From Ampelomyces quisqualis (Eukaryota > Ascomycota > Dothideomycetes > Pleosporales > Phaeosphaeriaceae): a DNA stretch of 64,000 nt. Shown here in pieces: positions 22,361 through 32,687 of this stretch; the stretch's first letter is position 1, and the number at the start of each line of letters is the position of its first letter. Made by a program: the position numbers and the translations under genes. Below the pieces are notes generated by a model. It searched no databases. It saw only the letters and a list, made by a program, of their open reading frames with translations, and was not told the origin of the DNA. Location: assembly GCA_018398575.1 (NCBI GenBank), contig JAGTXZ010000005.1:3534001-3598000 (forward strand), written 5' to 3'.

Positions 22361-25300
22361 TCACATCTGAACCAAGTTTGTAGTGATTGGGGACGTAAGC
22401 CCGACCGTCGATGGACTTGGGTCCACTAGTACATCGATCTTGACCGGTGATGGTTTGCGTTTGTCGCCCGCATTGCGGTCCTGGGACTCTTCCGCAATGT
22501 CGCTCATCTCAGAGTCTTCACTATTCGACTCCTTCTGATGCTCTAGGGGGTCTTTGAAGTTTGCTGGAGTAATGGTTTGTGCTGATGTGTGCCGTTGCTT
22601 AATGGCACCCACTGACAACTTCCGAAAGGCGAGGCCCTCGCCGTTGTCAGGCCCCGGTGAAACCGCAGTAGCTGTGCTGGCGCTCAAAACCCTCTGGCCG
22701 TCTCGATCATCGGCAGCAAGATTGTCGGCAGCATCTTGTAGCTCCTTTTTCCGCTTCAGTCGCTCTTCGGCGGTGGTATTATGCCAGTCGCCGCCAAAAT
22801 GAATTACAGACGCTTTCTTGCCATGTACTGTGAAGCTGACCTTGTCACGGGTCAAGCCTTCGTTGTCTTGTGCGTCCTCACTGACAATGGTAGATGAGGA
22901 GTCTCTGCCCTTGTGGCTGCGTCGATGGGACGTTTCCCGCAGAGTGCGATGGAGACTTCTTCGGCGCTTCCCCTGTGTGGCAGGAGACCCAGCAATGGAT
23001 CCAAGTGGCTGATCAGTGTCGGATTCAAGAGCTACATCTGAACGCATGCCGTCCAGAGAAGAAATCTCTGGAGTTTTAGGCTCGACTGTGTCTGGTTCAA
23101 TCGGCGGTGGCGTAGTGTATCGCACGTCGTCGTCGGAGTCTGAGTCAACCGTTCCGGTACCATCATCTGTTGTCACTATCGACGGGCGGTGTTCGGAAGG
23201 AAGCAATCGCGGCGACTGAGTCAACGCAGAAGAGCTTGCCATGGAACTGCGTCGATCGGAAGAAGTAGAGTTGAACGACAATGGAGGAATATGGAACTGC
23301 CCTGACGGATCGCTTGGACTAGATTGACGGGACGTCTCTGGCGGCGTTCGATATGTGTCTTCCCCTCCAAAATCGGTGTCTTTGGATGATTTGGTACCCG
23401 GGCGTGCAGAAGATGCGCCAGGAGAGAGCGGCGGTTTCTGGCCACTGGTTAAGGAGCTCGTCTTGGAGGCGAGTCGTGCAAGTCCACTAATCTTGGACGC
23501 TCTGTGTGATAGGCGTGGGCTGAGTTGTTGCTGTGGTAGTGGACCGAATTCAGCTACTTGATCGACTCTGGCCTGGCGCTCAGCAGCGCCCTGCTTCTCG
23601 TCTTCCAGTTCGTGCGCGAGAATATCTCGGTGGCATTTCATTCGCCAAATTTCAATGCGAGCCCATTTTAGCTTCGCTGACAAACGTCCTGCCGCGTGAA
23701 TGACTTGTTCTCTAGTCTTGGGCTGGATTGGGGCAAGAATTTGCAGATGTCTTGCGTCTCGCAATCGGGCCTCCAGTTCCTTGATGGCTTGCGCAAGCTT
23801 CTCTTCAGAATCCGATATACGCATTTGCATGTTTTCCCTGCGGGCATTCATCATCTGCTGCGCAAACGTATTGTCAACTCTCCCAGTTTGTGTAGTCGCT
23901 TCACCAGACCGCGTTGGTATTGACTTGACCGAAGTTGCTGATTCGAGCCGTTGGATGCCGCGATTCTTCTGCCCTTCGTACAAGCCTCCTATCATGCCTC
24001 GCGATCGAACACCCATAGTCTCGAATGCCGCAGTGTAGTTTAGCACACCTAGCCACTCGTTTAGGTCTTTCTCGCTATCGGCCAAAAATGTTTCCTCTCC
24101 AGCTTTTGAGTAGATGACGAAGGCGTTCTTGTGTTTCTTGTACGTATTGTCGACGAGAGATACGGCACCGTCCATGGGAATGACGTGGTCCTGCTTGAAG
24201 TCCTCGAGAGGCGGCTGGAACAACGCCGGGCCTGCATCGCCACGCTTCAAATGCTGCTCGTGCTGGTTCATGAGATTCTTCGTCCAGCTTGAATTTTTGA
24301 AAAAGGAAAGCCCCGATCGTGTGAGAACGGCACCCCATTCCTGCCAGGGCGAGCGTGCCTTTTTGCGCTTGGTGCCTTTCCTCCAGAGGACGCCGACTTT
24401 GGTCACAGGCATCTCGACAATGCCGACAGTCGTTCCGAACGGGTTCTCCTGAGCAGCCTCGGACATGAACGCCTCTGGGCGAGAGCGCGAAGACACTATT
24501 TGGATTACGCCGTACCTGGTGAACGACTTGTAGACATTCTTAGTGTCCAGCGTCGCAGCAGTTCCGAGATAGTTGTAGGGGTCGTCAATATTCATGACGT
24601 CTTTGATGGTTGGTCGGAGAACATCTAGTTTTCCTTCAAAGATGAGCGTGTACGGGTCGATTGGTTCCTTGGATGCCTTTCTCGCCGGATCGTTGATCGG
24701 TCCCTTCAGTGCAGCTGTTCTCTTGCTCTTTTTGGACGATATGTTTTTGAGATCGACTTCGTCCTCGATGTGGATGAAAGGCGTGTACACGACGTTGTCG
24801 TAAAAGCAGCCGAGGACATCTTCGGACACGCCTTCGCAGGATGAGTTCTTGATGTAGTCTAATCTTGTCATTTTCCTCTTGTTGTTCTTGTTGAAGACGT
24901 CGGTGTGCAGGATGATGATGGAGAAGGAGATGAAGTACGCCTTGTCTGCACATGGTTAGTCGGAGCTGGTTGGTTTGAAATGATACGACATACCCGTGTT
25001 GATGTAGATGCCGGGGTTGCACTCGTGGTAGCGATCGGCAAAGCCCTGGAGGACTCGGTCTATTTGCTGGGTTTCCTTGGGCAGCTCGACTTGCATAAGC
25101 AGCTTGCGCACAGCCATATCAAGCGGGTCTCCAAAAAAGGCAAACTTGCGCATGTAGCTTCGCAGCACGGAAAGGAGGAAAGGGTCATCAGTTTTGCTGA
25201 GATAGCTAGCAATGACGCTCTTATCGACATTGTTGGCTTCGATTCGCTCCAGGTAGTGCCCCGGAGGCTCTCCCTCTGCTCTGGTTGGCAGTACAGGTGT

Positions 25301-26569
25301 CTCTCGACTGATGCTCAAAGAAGTCTGATGTGACGACAATCCCGGGGTTCCCATGAAAGCGTGAGCCGGAGAGCCATGCCGCGGAGAGTGGGGCTCCGAG
25401 TTTTGACGGAATCTTGAACTGAGCCCAAACAGGTTGCTGAAGCTGCTTCTTCCTGCAGTAGATGTTGATGTCCTCCCACTGGCGCCATTGGGTGGTGTGG
25501 TAGGTGGGGCAGCATCGTCAGAACGGCCGCCCAAGGACCCCATGGTCGACGAGCGGCCGCGCGCGCCCAGATGCAGAGGACCGGCGGGGTTTGGAGAGGA
25601 CCGGACGGAATGGGTGGATTTGGTGGAGCCGTTTCGAAAGAGGGAGCCTGGACGGGATGAGGCCATGTTCAGAGAGTTGGGCGCCAGAGCGACTTGCGAT
25701 GCAGAAGAAAGCGGTGGAGTCGGCGCTCCGTTTCCACCATGATGGATGCGGCGGGCGGTCAGAGGCGGGCTCCCCGGCGGCGAGTGGTGGGGCGAGCCAG
25801 AGCTGCGTCGGCCCGTGGAGACACGGGGGGTGGCAGGTGCGGTGTCGGGGAGCTGGGGAGGGGCGATCTTCATAGGGAGGGGGAACAGGGATGCGCGCTG
25901 TTTCCGGCGGCCAAAATTGAAGCGTGCCGAGCCCATTCGGGGCGGATGCTGCGGCCGTGGCGTGTGTTCGAACGAGACATGGCCGCCGGAGCTGCCGTCG
26001 GAGCGTGAGGAGTCGGAGGCGCGGGGCACGGGAAGGCCCAGGGGGGTGGTGGTGCTTTCCACGGACTCGCGGGCAGGCGCCTCCTCGTGCAGACTGGCCT
26101 GGCTCTTGGGGAGCCCCAGCGGCGCGGGCGTGCTGTCGGTCGACTTGCGCAAGATGCCCGGGCGGTCGCGTGCCGAGGGGTCGAAGGAGCGTCGGCGCAG
26201 GCTGAAGTGCTGCAGGCGGGCGCGTTTCTTGGGCGTCGGCTGGGCGGTGTCGTGGTCGGCGTCGGCGTCGACAACGGTGGGTGCGGTGGTGATGATGGTG
26301 GGTGCTACAGGCAGCGGCGGGGCGGGGCGCGCGCGCGCGGCGTGCTCCTTTGCCTTGAGCGACAGCTGGGAGTCAGAGGCATGGCGGAACCGCATGAGGC
26401 TGAAGCGGCGCGTCGTGGGGGTGGCCTGGGGGGGGTCGTCGCGGTGGGTCGCGGTGGGCCGGCCGCCGTCTTCAGACACGGCGATGCGCCTGAAGAAGCC
26501 CACCGGGGCGTCGCCGCCTCGGTCTGCGTCTCGGTCGCTGCGGGCAGGGCGGATGGCCTTGCGAGGCAT
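22361..26569 (-). CDS. Sec7-domain Arf guanine-nucleotide exchange factor with PH domain (SYT1-like)
   Basis: Exon 1 is 24994-26569 and exon 2 is 22361-24945. The 48-bp intron lies inside the Sec7 domain (GIYINT / DKAYFISFSIIILHTDVFN), and the protein has 1386 residues. Residues 1-400 are disordered, basic and Ser/Pro-rich. The Sec7 domain spans about 430-610: FAFFGDPLDMAVRKLLMQVELPKETQQIDRVL carries the catalytic glutamic finger E499, and LHTDVFNKNNKRKMTRLDYI is the second Sec7 motif. A PH domain follows (GVLWRKGTKRKKARSPWQEWG ... LADSEKDLNEWLGVL), then a coiled coil (EEKLAQAIKELEARLRDARH) and a long disordered tail. Such factors load GTP on Arf GTPases at Golgi or endosomal membranes. The order resembles yeast Syt1. 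The ATG at 26569 (MPRKAIRPARSDRD) is the first in frame. Confidence 0.93.
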
Positions 26570-27525
26570 GGCGGCGTGCGGGGCTAGCACTTCATGACAG
26601 CGGGCGACGTGGGCAGACTCCAGAGGGAGCACAGAGGGGGCAGCAGTGGGTAGACGGGGGCAGACGTGGGCAGACGTGGGCAGAAAGGGGCGGGCCGGGT
26701 CTGGTCAGGCCGTCCGACGTCAGCGACCATGACGGTGAGGTTTCGCAGCTGTCAGCCGGCCGGCACTGGGCAGTGGAGCCGCGCAGGCCGGCTATTGCAT
26801 GTTGATCTGCATGTGCTGTCCATGAACAGGGAGCGACACGGCGCCATGGGCCTTGGATTCTGCCCCATGGTGCAGGTGTAGACAGTAGTAAGCGTACATG
26901 TAGTCACTACCAAGTAACGGCTGGCTACGGGTTACTCGTATCATCCTTCTTCAGCACACATGCAGCCAAGAAGCCTTCTTGTTAGCGACCATGCTGCCTG
27001 GCGCAGCTGCAGCAACAGGCTGTGCATCTTTTGCTCCAGAGGGAGATTGAGATGTCGTTATATGTGCAGACGGTTTTGTTGTAGTAAAAAAAACGCCCGC
27101 GCAAGACCAACATAAAACCCCGTCGGATTGGTTTGCTAATTTATTTCATACAACGCCGACCGTAAGGCCAGCGTAAACCCCGTACGGGTATAGACGCGGC
27201 GAAACGTTTGCCCTAGCCCGGCAGCGATTGCGATAAGAACAGCGTGCCGTCACCGTGAGGAAGGTTCTCGATCGAGTAGTAATGGCAGGGGAAAGAGAGA
27301 TTGCGAAGTGAAAGGGAGGTTGCTTGGTGAGTGCGTGCACACCCAATACCGAGCGTACCGAGTACAAAGGGTAGAATCAACGGGCCTACGGAGTACTCCG
27401 TACCCGTATAGGTCATGTGACTGCCAAGCCCCTTATCGATACGGGCTGCCCTCAACACCATGATAGTATCGCCGCTCTAAGCATTTCCCGCCCCCCGTCG
27501 CCCATATGTGACCACGGCCTCAACA
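26570..27525. other. Divergent intergenic region Sec7 gene/ECM14
   Basis: No gene. A short tandem GCAGACGTGG-like repeat lies near 26650-26685. The perfect 16-bp palindrome TACGGAGTACTCCGTA (27387-27402), two overlapping copies of the window-wide motif, lies 124 bp upstream of the ECM14 start. Confidence 0.55.
27387..27402. repeat. 16-bp perfect palindrome, fused pair of the TACTCCGTA motif
   Basis: TACGGAGTA (27387-27395) and TACTCCGTA (27394-27402) overlap by two bases. It lies upstream of ECM14. Function is unknown. Confidence 0.85.
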
Positions 27526-29130
27526 ATGCGCCCGTCTACGCTCGCTGCCCTGGCTGTGCTGCTGCTCGGGCCCGGACCCACCACCGCCGCTCCGCACGAC
27601 CAGGCGCGCCTCCCTGACCATGTGCCTGCGAGCCACGCCCACGCGCCCCGGCCCTGGCGCCGACTGTCCGACGCCATCATCAGGAGCATCTGGGGGCTGC
27701 CGCAGCGCCAACACAGCGTCCGCGGCGCCGACCCGCGATACGGCGACCATGTCGTGGTGCGCTTCAGCATACGCACTGCAGAAGAGGCCGAGGCGCTCGC
27801 ACAGGCCGTCGATGTGCTGTTCCTCGACGTCTGGGAGTTCAACGATGACTGGGCAGACCTGCGCATCGCAAAGGACGTCGTCCCGTCGCTGCTCGGACTG
27901 CTACCCGCATCGCTCCACACGGCCCACCAGCCCCTCATGCAGCATCTCAGCCTCGCGCAGGCCGTCTTCGACACGTTTCCCGCGCCCGCCGCCACACCAC
28001 CACACCACCACTACTCGCCAGACGTCACGACGTTGCCACGAGCCGGCAGAGGCCACCCCTTCTTCCAGTCCTACCAGCCCCTGTCCGTCATCGATCCATG
28101 GATGAGCCTCATGTCCTCCATGTTCACCACCCACGTCCGCCGCATTAGCGTTGGACTGACGTTCGAGGGTCGTGACATCCCCGCCCTGCGTGTAGGCGTG
28201 CACCCTACCGACAACGACCACCCGGGCGGCGCCCGCAAGACCGTCGTCATCACCGGTGGTGCCCATGCCCGCGAGTGGATCTCGACGAGCACCGTCAACT
28301 ACCTGGCCTGGAGCCTGATCAACGCCTACGGAAAGGATCGAGAGGTCACGCGCCTGCTGGAAGAGTTTGATTTTGTCCTTGTTCCAACGCTCAACCCGGA
28401 TGGCTACGTCTTTTCTTGGGATACAGATCGGCTATGGCGAAAGAACCGCCAATCCACATCCCTCCGCTTCTGCCGTGGCATCGACCTCGACCGCACCTAC
28501 CCCTACAGGTGGGACGGCAATGCCACGCCCGCCAACCCCTGCAGCGAGTCTTTTGCAGGCGATGCACCTTTTGAAGGGGTCGAGGCCCAGCGGTTCGCCG
28601 AGTGGGCCAGGAACGAGACAGAGTACAACAACGTCGACATTGTCGGCTTTCTGGACCTTCATTCCTATTCCCAGCACATCCTGTACCCATACTCTTACTC
28701 GTGCAACGACCAGCCGCCCCACATCGAAGACCTGGAGGAGCTCGGTCTTGGCTTAGCAAAGGCCATCCGTGTGTCCCGCAAAGGACACGCATACAAGGTC
28801 ACGTCAGCCTGCGAAGGCAACGTCGCACTGGCCAACAAAAAAAAGACCATTCTGCCGCGCATCGAATCGGGCGGCGGAAGTGCATTAGATTTCTTCTACC
28901 ACCAACTCAAAGTCAAGTATTCGTACCAGATCAAACTTCGCGACACGGGAAGCTACGGCTTCTTACTGCCAAAAGAAAGTATTATACCCACTGGAGAGGA
29001 GACGCTCGACGCTGTTTTGTATTTTGGTCGCTTTATGCTCGGTCAGGTAGGCATGGCTGCACAAGCTCAGGATGCCAAATTTGATGAGAAAGCTGTTGAA
29101 GAGCAACACGAGGAGCTCATTGAATTATGA
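27526..29130 (+). CDS. ECM14: ECM14-type metallocarboxypeptidase-like pseudoenzyme (M14)
   Basis: A single exon encodes 534 residues. The N-terminal signal peptide is MRPSTLAALAVLLLGPGPTTAA, followed by a propeptide-like domain (YGDHVVVRFSIRTAEEAEALAQ) and then the M14 carboxypeptidase fold from about residue 205. The zinc ligands are kept: H247 and E250 in GGAHAREW, and H379 in DLHSYSQ. The catalytic base glutamate of active carboxypeptidases is replaced by Lys470 in YQIKLRDTGSYGF, as in yeast Ecm14. The zinc site therefore looks intact but peptidase chemistry is not expected. Ecm14 proteins enter the secretory pathway and are linked to cell-wall organisation and vacuolar or extracellular roles. 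The ATG at 27526 immediately precedes the signal peptide. Confidence 0.93.
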   Translation: MRPSTLAALAVLLLGPGPTTAAPHDQARLPDHVPASHAHAPRPWRRLSDAIIRSIWGLPQRQHSVRGADPRYGDHVVVRFSIRTAEEAEALAQAVDVLFLDVWEFNDDWADLRIAKDVVPSLLGLLPASLHTAHQPLMQHLSLAQAVFDTFPAPAATPPHHHYSPDVTTLPRAGRGHPFFQSYQPLSVIDPWMSLMSSMFTTHVRRISVGLTFEGRDIPALRVGVHPTDNDHPGGARKTVVITGGAHAREWISTSTVNYLAWSLINAYGKDREVTRLLEEFDFVLVPTLNPDGYVFSWDTDRLWRKNRQSTSLRFCRGIDLDRTYPYRWDGNATPANPCSESFAGDAPFEGVEAQRFAEWARNETEYNNVDIVGFLDLHSYSQHILYPYSYSCNDQPPHIEDLEELGLGLAKAIRVSRKGHAYKVTSACEGNVALANKKKTILPRIESGGGSALDFFYHQLKVKYSYQIKLRDTGSYGFLLPKESIIPTGEETLDAVLYFGRFMLGQVGMAAQAQDAKFDEKAVEEQHEELIEL

Positions 29131-29662
29131 TGACTTAATCGAATTCTCTTCTCATCTTCATTCTTTGCCGTTGTTGCGATAAACACCACCTGACTAATCA
29201 GGCATGCATCCGTCCTCTTACGCACAACCATGGCAAGACTCGTCGAACAAGACATGGAAAGCGGCTATCGGCAACCTCAATCGCATGCAACTGTACGATT
29301 CATGCGGGCCCGCCCGTCATCACCTTCTCAAACCACACCTGAGACGAACCGCGGAGGCATCGGCCCGGGCAAACCCGTCCGATAGGTCTAGTGACACAAT
29401 AACACGGCGCAGCGGCCTGATCGGATCGTCTGCAACGTCTGCGTGCCTGGAAATAGGGTCATGAGTGGTTGAACAGGAGAAGTTCGTGCGAGAGGACATG
29501 TTTATATGGGAACCGCAGAAGGACTATTGAACACCATTGTCTATCACTTCTTCCTTCTCGACCCATCGTATCTGCGCATCATCCACTGGCTAGGACACTA
29601 TTTTCTTATAACCTTACTTCTTTCCGGTATCTAGATATCCACCAAACAACTCACCAGCCACG
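29131..29662. other. Intergenic between ECM14 and the secreted-protein gene
   Basis: No gene-like frame beyond short chance frames. It holds the ECM14 3' end and the promoter of the next gene. Confidence 0.5.
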
Positions 29663-30223
29663 ATGCACTTCCAACCTCTCACCCTCCTCATCGCTCTCGC
29701 ATCTACCGCTCCAACAACCCGCCAAGCCCAACCCTGCTTTGTCGTCGGCACCACCGCTCTCCCCGCCGAAGTCGCCGACATCGCGACTTCCCTCGCCAAC
29801 ACAATCACATGCAACACGCAAACCACGTCGCTCTCCCCCGTCCCCGACGTCACCTCGGGCGCCATATCCTTTTCCTCCATAGACTTCACCGCCTCTACCC
29901 TCTCGCCGCTCGCCTTTGCTCTGCAGGAATTCGCCACGTCGACGCCGCTTGCAGATACAGACCTGCAGCGCTTTCAGGACAGTTTAAACGTCTATCTCGC
30001 CACCGAGGCCGGCCTCAGGAGCGTGGCCGGCGCGCTGCAGATTAAAGTGCCGAAATTCTTCCTGCAGATGCAGGTGAGTCGGATTCAGACGGCGCAGGGG
30101 AAGCCGCCAGCTGCAGCGGGCGCGCAGGTGGAGCATTTGAGGGATAAGGTTGTGAAGAATGCGGCGGGGGAGAGTGAGGCGTTGATTGACCGGGTTACTG
30201 CGCTGGCGGCCGAATTGGCTTGA
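29663..30223 (+). CDS. Small secreted protein of unknown function
   Basis: A single exon encodes 186 residues. It begins MHFQPLTLLIALASTAPTTR, a likely signal peptide with cleavage near the following QA. The mature part has two cysteines near its N-terminus (QPCFVVG and ITCNTQT), possibly one disulphide. It is then Ala/Ser/Thr/Leu-rich with amphipathic helical stretches and no membrane anchor. No domain is recognised. A donor-like GTGAGT at about 30072 could be spliced to CTGCAG, but removal of those 43 bases would shift the frame and stop early, so the unspliced reading is preferred. A 13-bp tandem array starts at the base after the stop codon. Secretion is a prediction. A role in the cell wall or in host or substrate interaction cannot be judged. 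Confidence 0.65.
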   Translation: MHFQPLTLLIALASTAPTTRQAQPCFVVGTTALPAEVADIATSLANTITCNTQTTSLSPVPDVTSGAISFSSIDFTASTLSPLAFALQEFATSTPLADTDLQRFQDSLNVYLATEAGLRSVAGALQIKVPKFFLQMQVSRIQTAQGKPPAAAGAQVEHLRDKVVKNAAGESEALIDRVTALAAELA

Positions 30224-30283
30224 TTTTTGGGGGAACTTTTTGGGGGATCTTTTTGGGGGATCTTTTTGGGGGATCTTTTTGGG
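30224..30283. repeat. 13-bp tandem array directly after a stop codon
   Basis: About 4.6 copies of tttttgggggatc (the first ends aac) run from the base after the TGA at 30221-30223. Within the probable 3' UTR they would put T/U-rich and G-run blocks in the transcript. Confidence 0.9.
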
Positions 30284-30870
30284 CTCATGTCTATCATGTT
30301 TCTTCAAGCTGTGCGAGAACAGCGTACATGACTCTATCCTGCAACATGCACGTCCACGAGCATATAATGCCAAAAGTGCAATGTATGCATTCTGGTCACG
30401 TAGAAATGAAGCGCGCAGCGCAAGCAGGTACTTGATGAAGTACAGTATTCTACAAAACGAATCCTACTCCATAAAATCTCCACACAATGCAACGCCTTTG
30501 CCAATCCCACCTGACGGTTGAAGTACAAAGGACCTCGCATTTCAAGACGATGTTCTTGGATGTTCTGGATTGATATCTTGCTTGTGGAAATCTTTCACCA
30601 CTCTGTATTGCAGTGTACAAACAACGTGAAGGGTGAAGGGTGAAGGGTGAAGGGTGAAAAGTGAAAAGTGAAAAACACAAAGTGAAGCCGAATCCCCACC
30701 ACCGCCTCCTCATCAAAAAAACACCAACAACGACTTTCTTTCTTTCTTTCTTTCTTTCCTCCCCCCTCCCTCCCCTCCGGCCCACAAACACACACCTACT
30801 TCAAAGCCGCCACAACCTCTTCCCTCCCTCCCTTGACCACACACACACGCCCACAGCACCGCACCCCGCA
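30284..30870. other. Intergenic with simple repeats
   Basis: It contains a purine-rich heptamer array (GGGTGAA repeats changing to AAGTGAA, about 30626-30680) and a CTTT microsatellite (about 30733-30757). It is the upstream region of the small membrane protein at 30871. Confidence 0.6.
30626..30680. repeat. Heptamer tandem repeat GGGTGAA/AAGTGAA
   Basis: About four GGGTGAA copies are followed by AAGTGAA variants. A similar AAGTGAAGTGATGA-type array occurs at 44460-44560. Simple sequence, probably polymorphic in length. Confidence 0.8.
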
Positions 30871-31158
30871 ATGCCGCTCAAACAAAACGACACCATCATC
30901 CTGGTTCTCTGCCTCCTCGCCGTCTTCGTCGCCGTGTTCGCGTGGGTGCTGAACCGCGTGTGTCGGCGCGTTTGGGACGCCGAGGTATTGGGCCTGCAGA
31001 TGCAGGCGCAGATGCAGACGCGGGTGCAGACGCGGGGTGTGGGCGGGAATGGAAGCGGAAGCGGAAAGGGGCATGGGAATGACGGGGGTGGAAAGGGGAA
31101 GGGGAAGGCGAAGGCGAATGACGGGGGTGGAAAGGGGATGGGCGTGGGGGAGAAATGA
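30871..31158 (+). CDS. Small single-span membrane protein with Gly/Lys-rich tail
   Basis: A single exon encodes 95 residues. The N-terminal part (NDTIILVLCLLAVFVAVFAWVL) is one strong transmembrane helix at residues 6-27, followed by a basic flank NRVCRRVW that should lie in the cytosol. A tail of Gly, Lys, Ser and Asn (GNGSGSGKGHGNDGGGKGKG) contains a DNA-level duplication. No family is recognised. The start follows a C-rich leader with CCGCA before the ATG. The next gene downstream (31617) has a very similar N-terminal plan, so the two may be diverged tandem paralogues. That is an inference from architecture, not from strong identity. Confidence 0.5.
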   Translation: MPLKQNDTIILVLCLLAVFVAVFAWVLNRVCRRVWDAEVLGLQMQAQMQTRVQTRGVGGNGSGSGKGHGNDGGGKGKGKAKANDGGGKGMGVGEK

Positions 31159-31616
31159 AGCAGAAAGTGGGTGGGTGGAGTTTGAAGAAGGAATTCGACA
31201 CGGGGGGGGGGTGGATGGGGACATTTGGTTCGAAGCGTGAGAGGGGCTTGGTTATGGATTGTACCTGGACGTTCAACGCGGAGAGGAAAGACCACGCTGT
31301 TCCGTTACGCGGGTTTGCTGCGGTCTTGGGGGAGGGGTGTGGTACGAAATGGCACGGTGGTTTTGCTTGGGATGGATCGGATTTCGGATACTAGCTAGCT
31401 TTCCAGGCTGGAGATTATTCGCGGGAAAAGTACAGTATCTCGAGGACTTTATGCGCTGGCTGGTTTGTGGTGGTACGGTGTTTGCTACCTCATTTCCGTG
31501 ACCATCACATCGAGGGACCAGCGAATAAATCTTGCAAGCGCTGCATAACGATTTCAAGTCTTTACTGCGACTGACGCGCATCCAAGCTTCATGTTCTCGC
31601 CCTCGTATTTCTTACC
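31159..31616. other. Intergenic between the two small membrane-protein genes
   Basis: No gene. A G homopolymer tract lies at about 31203-31212. The region should include the 3' end of the 30871 gene and the promoter of the 31617 gene. Confidence 0.5.
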
Positions 31617-32687
31617 ATGCCCAGTACAAACCTCATCGTCGCGCTTGTCTTTGCCGCGCTCTTTGGCGCCGCGCTGGTTTGGCTTGCAATCTACTATTTG
31701 CACAGATATATTCATCGCCGATGCCTCGAGCTAGATCACTGGTTCCATGTCCTCACGCCGCCGCATTGGCGCTCGACATGTCGACATTGCGACGGCACGG
31801 GCCGTGAGGGCGAGAAGAAAGCCAAAAGTAGATCGAGGTCAGCGGGACGAAGTCGGAGTCGCGGACGGCGCGAGAAGTCGAGGGGACGACATGGGAGGGC
31901 TCAGGGAGTAATTGAGGCGGATACGGAGTGGAATGGGATTGGGAAAGAGGTTCAGAGAGCCAAACACGCGCTGCCGGTTGCTTCGCCGTCGATGATGCAG
32001 AGTGCGGACATGTACAATCCGTGGTTGGGGTGGCAGGGTCAGATGCCTGGTGTACAGCAATTTGCGCAGCCTGCGACGTATCCTGCCATGTATCCGCAGG
32101 CATATCAGCAGTATGTCCCTCGAGCGGCGCCGATTGCGATGCAGCCGCCTATTGTGCAACAACAAGCGATGCCTATACCATCGTCATTGTCTTCCATACC
32201 ACCTTACCAGAAGCCTCCTCGTAGGGCGCACATTGAGCGATCAGAGGCGCCGAGCGAGCCAAAGCGTGCCCCGAAAGAGGGTCCAAGAGTGCGTAAGACG
32301 GACTACATCCACATTGTAGATGACTACCCACCTATTGTTAAAGAAGCAATCAAGAAGGCCGCGCCGCCACCACATTCGACTTCGGCCTCGTCGACGTCTA
32401 GCACGTCTACCGAACCAGCGGAGGAAATGCCACGGAAAACAATACCACAAGTAACGCCACGCTGCGCCAACCCTCGGCCGTTTCCATTCCCGCAGTATCC
32501 GCACCTGGCGCCTCGAGCGTGGGATCCGCCAGCATCATATCCGCAGCAGTTTGGATTCGGTGGAGCAACTGAACAAGCCAGGTACGAATCACCTTACATG
32601 CGGCGGATGGCATTGCACGTCGGAGCAGACAGGCGGGGCCACCACCCGAGTAATTCACCTCCAGAACGCAGTGAAGACGTGGTATAG
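31617..32687 (+). CDS. Single-span membrane protein with RS-rich and Pro/Gln-rich cytosolic region
   Basis: A single exon encodes 356 residues. One transmembrane helix (NLIVALVFAALFGAALVWLAIYYL) at residues 5-28 is followed by a basic flank HRYIHRRCLELDHWFHVL. Next comes WRSTCRHCDGTGREGEKK, where the CxxC-type pair is reminiscent of a zinc-knuckle half, and then an Arg/Ser block (KSRSRSAGRSRSRGRREKSRG). The C-terminal 230 residues are Pro/Gln/Tyr-rich and disordered, with one conserved-looking segment, VRKTDYIHIVDDYPPIVKEAIKKA. No enzymatic domain is seen. It could be a scaffold at an organelle membrane. I do not recognise the family. Confidence 0.65.
   Translation: MPSTNLIVALVFAALFGAALVWLAIYYLHRYIHRRCLELDHWFHVLTPPHWRSTCRHCDGTGREGEKKAKSRSRSAGRSRSRGRREKSRGRHGRAQGVIEADTEWNGIGKEVQRAKHALPVASPSMMQSADMYNPWLGWQGQMPGVQQFAQPATYPAMYPQAYQQYVPRAAPIAMQPPIVQQQAMPIPSSLSSIPPYQKPPRRAHIERSEAPSEPKRAPKEGPRVRKTDYIHIVDDYPPIVKEAIKKAAPPPHSTSASSTSSTSTEPAEEMPRKTIPQVTPRCANPRPFPFPQYPHLAPRAWDPPASYPQQFGFGGATEQARYESPYMRRMALHVGADRRGHHPSNSPPERSEDVV

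Noticed and set aside
30072..30114. Possible 43-bp intron in the small secreted-protein gene
   Set aside because: Splicing would shift the frame and stop after a few codons, while the unspliced frame continues with helical, protein-like sequence.
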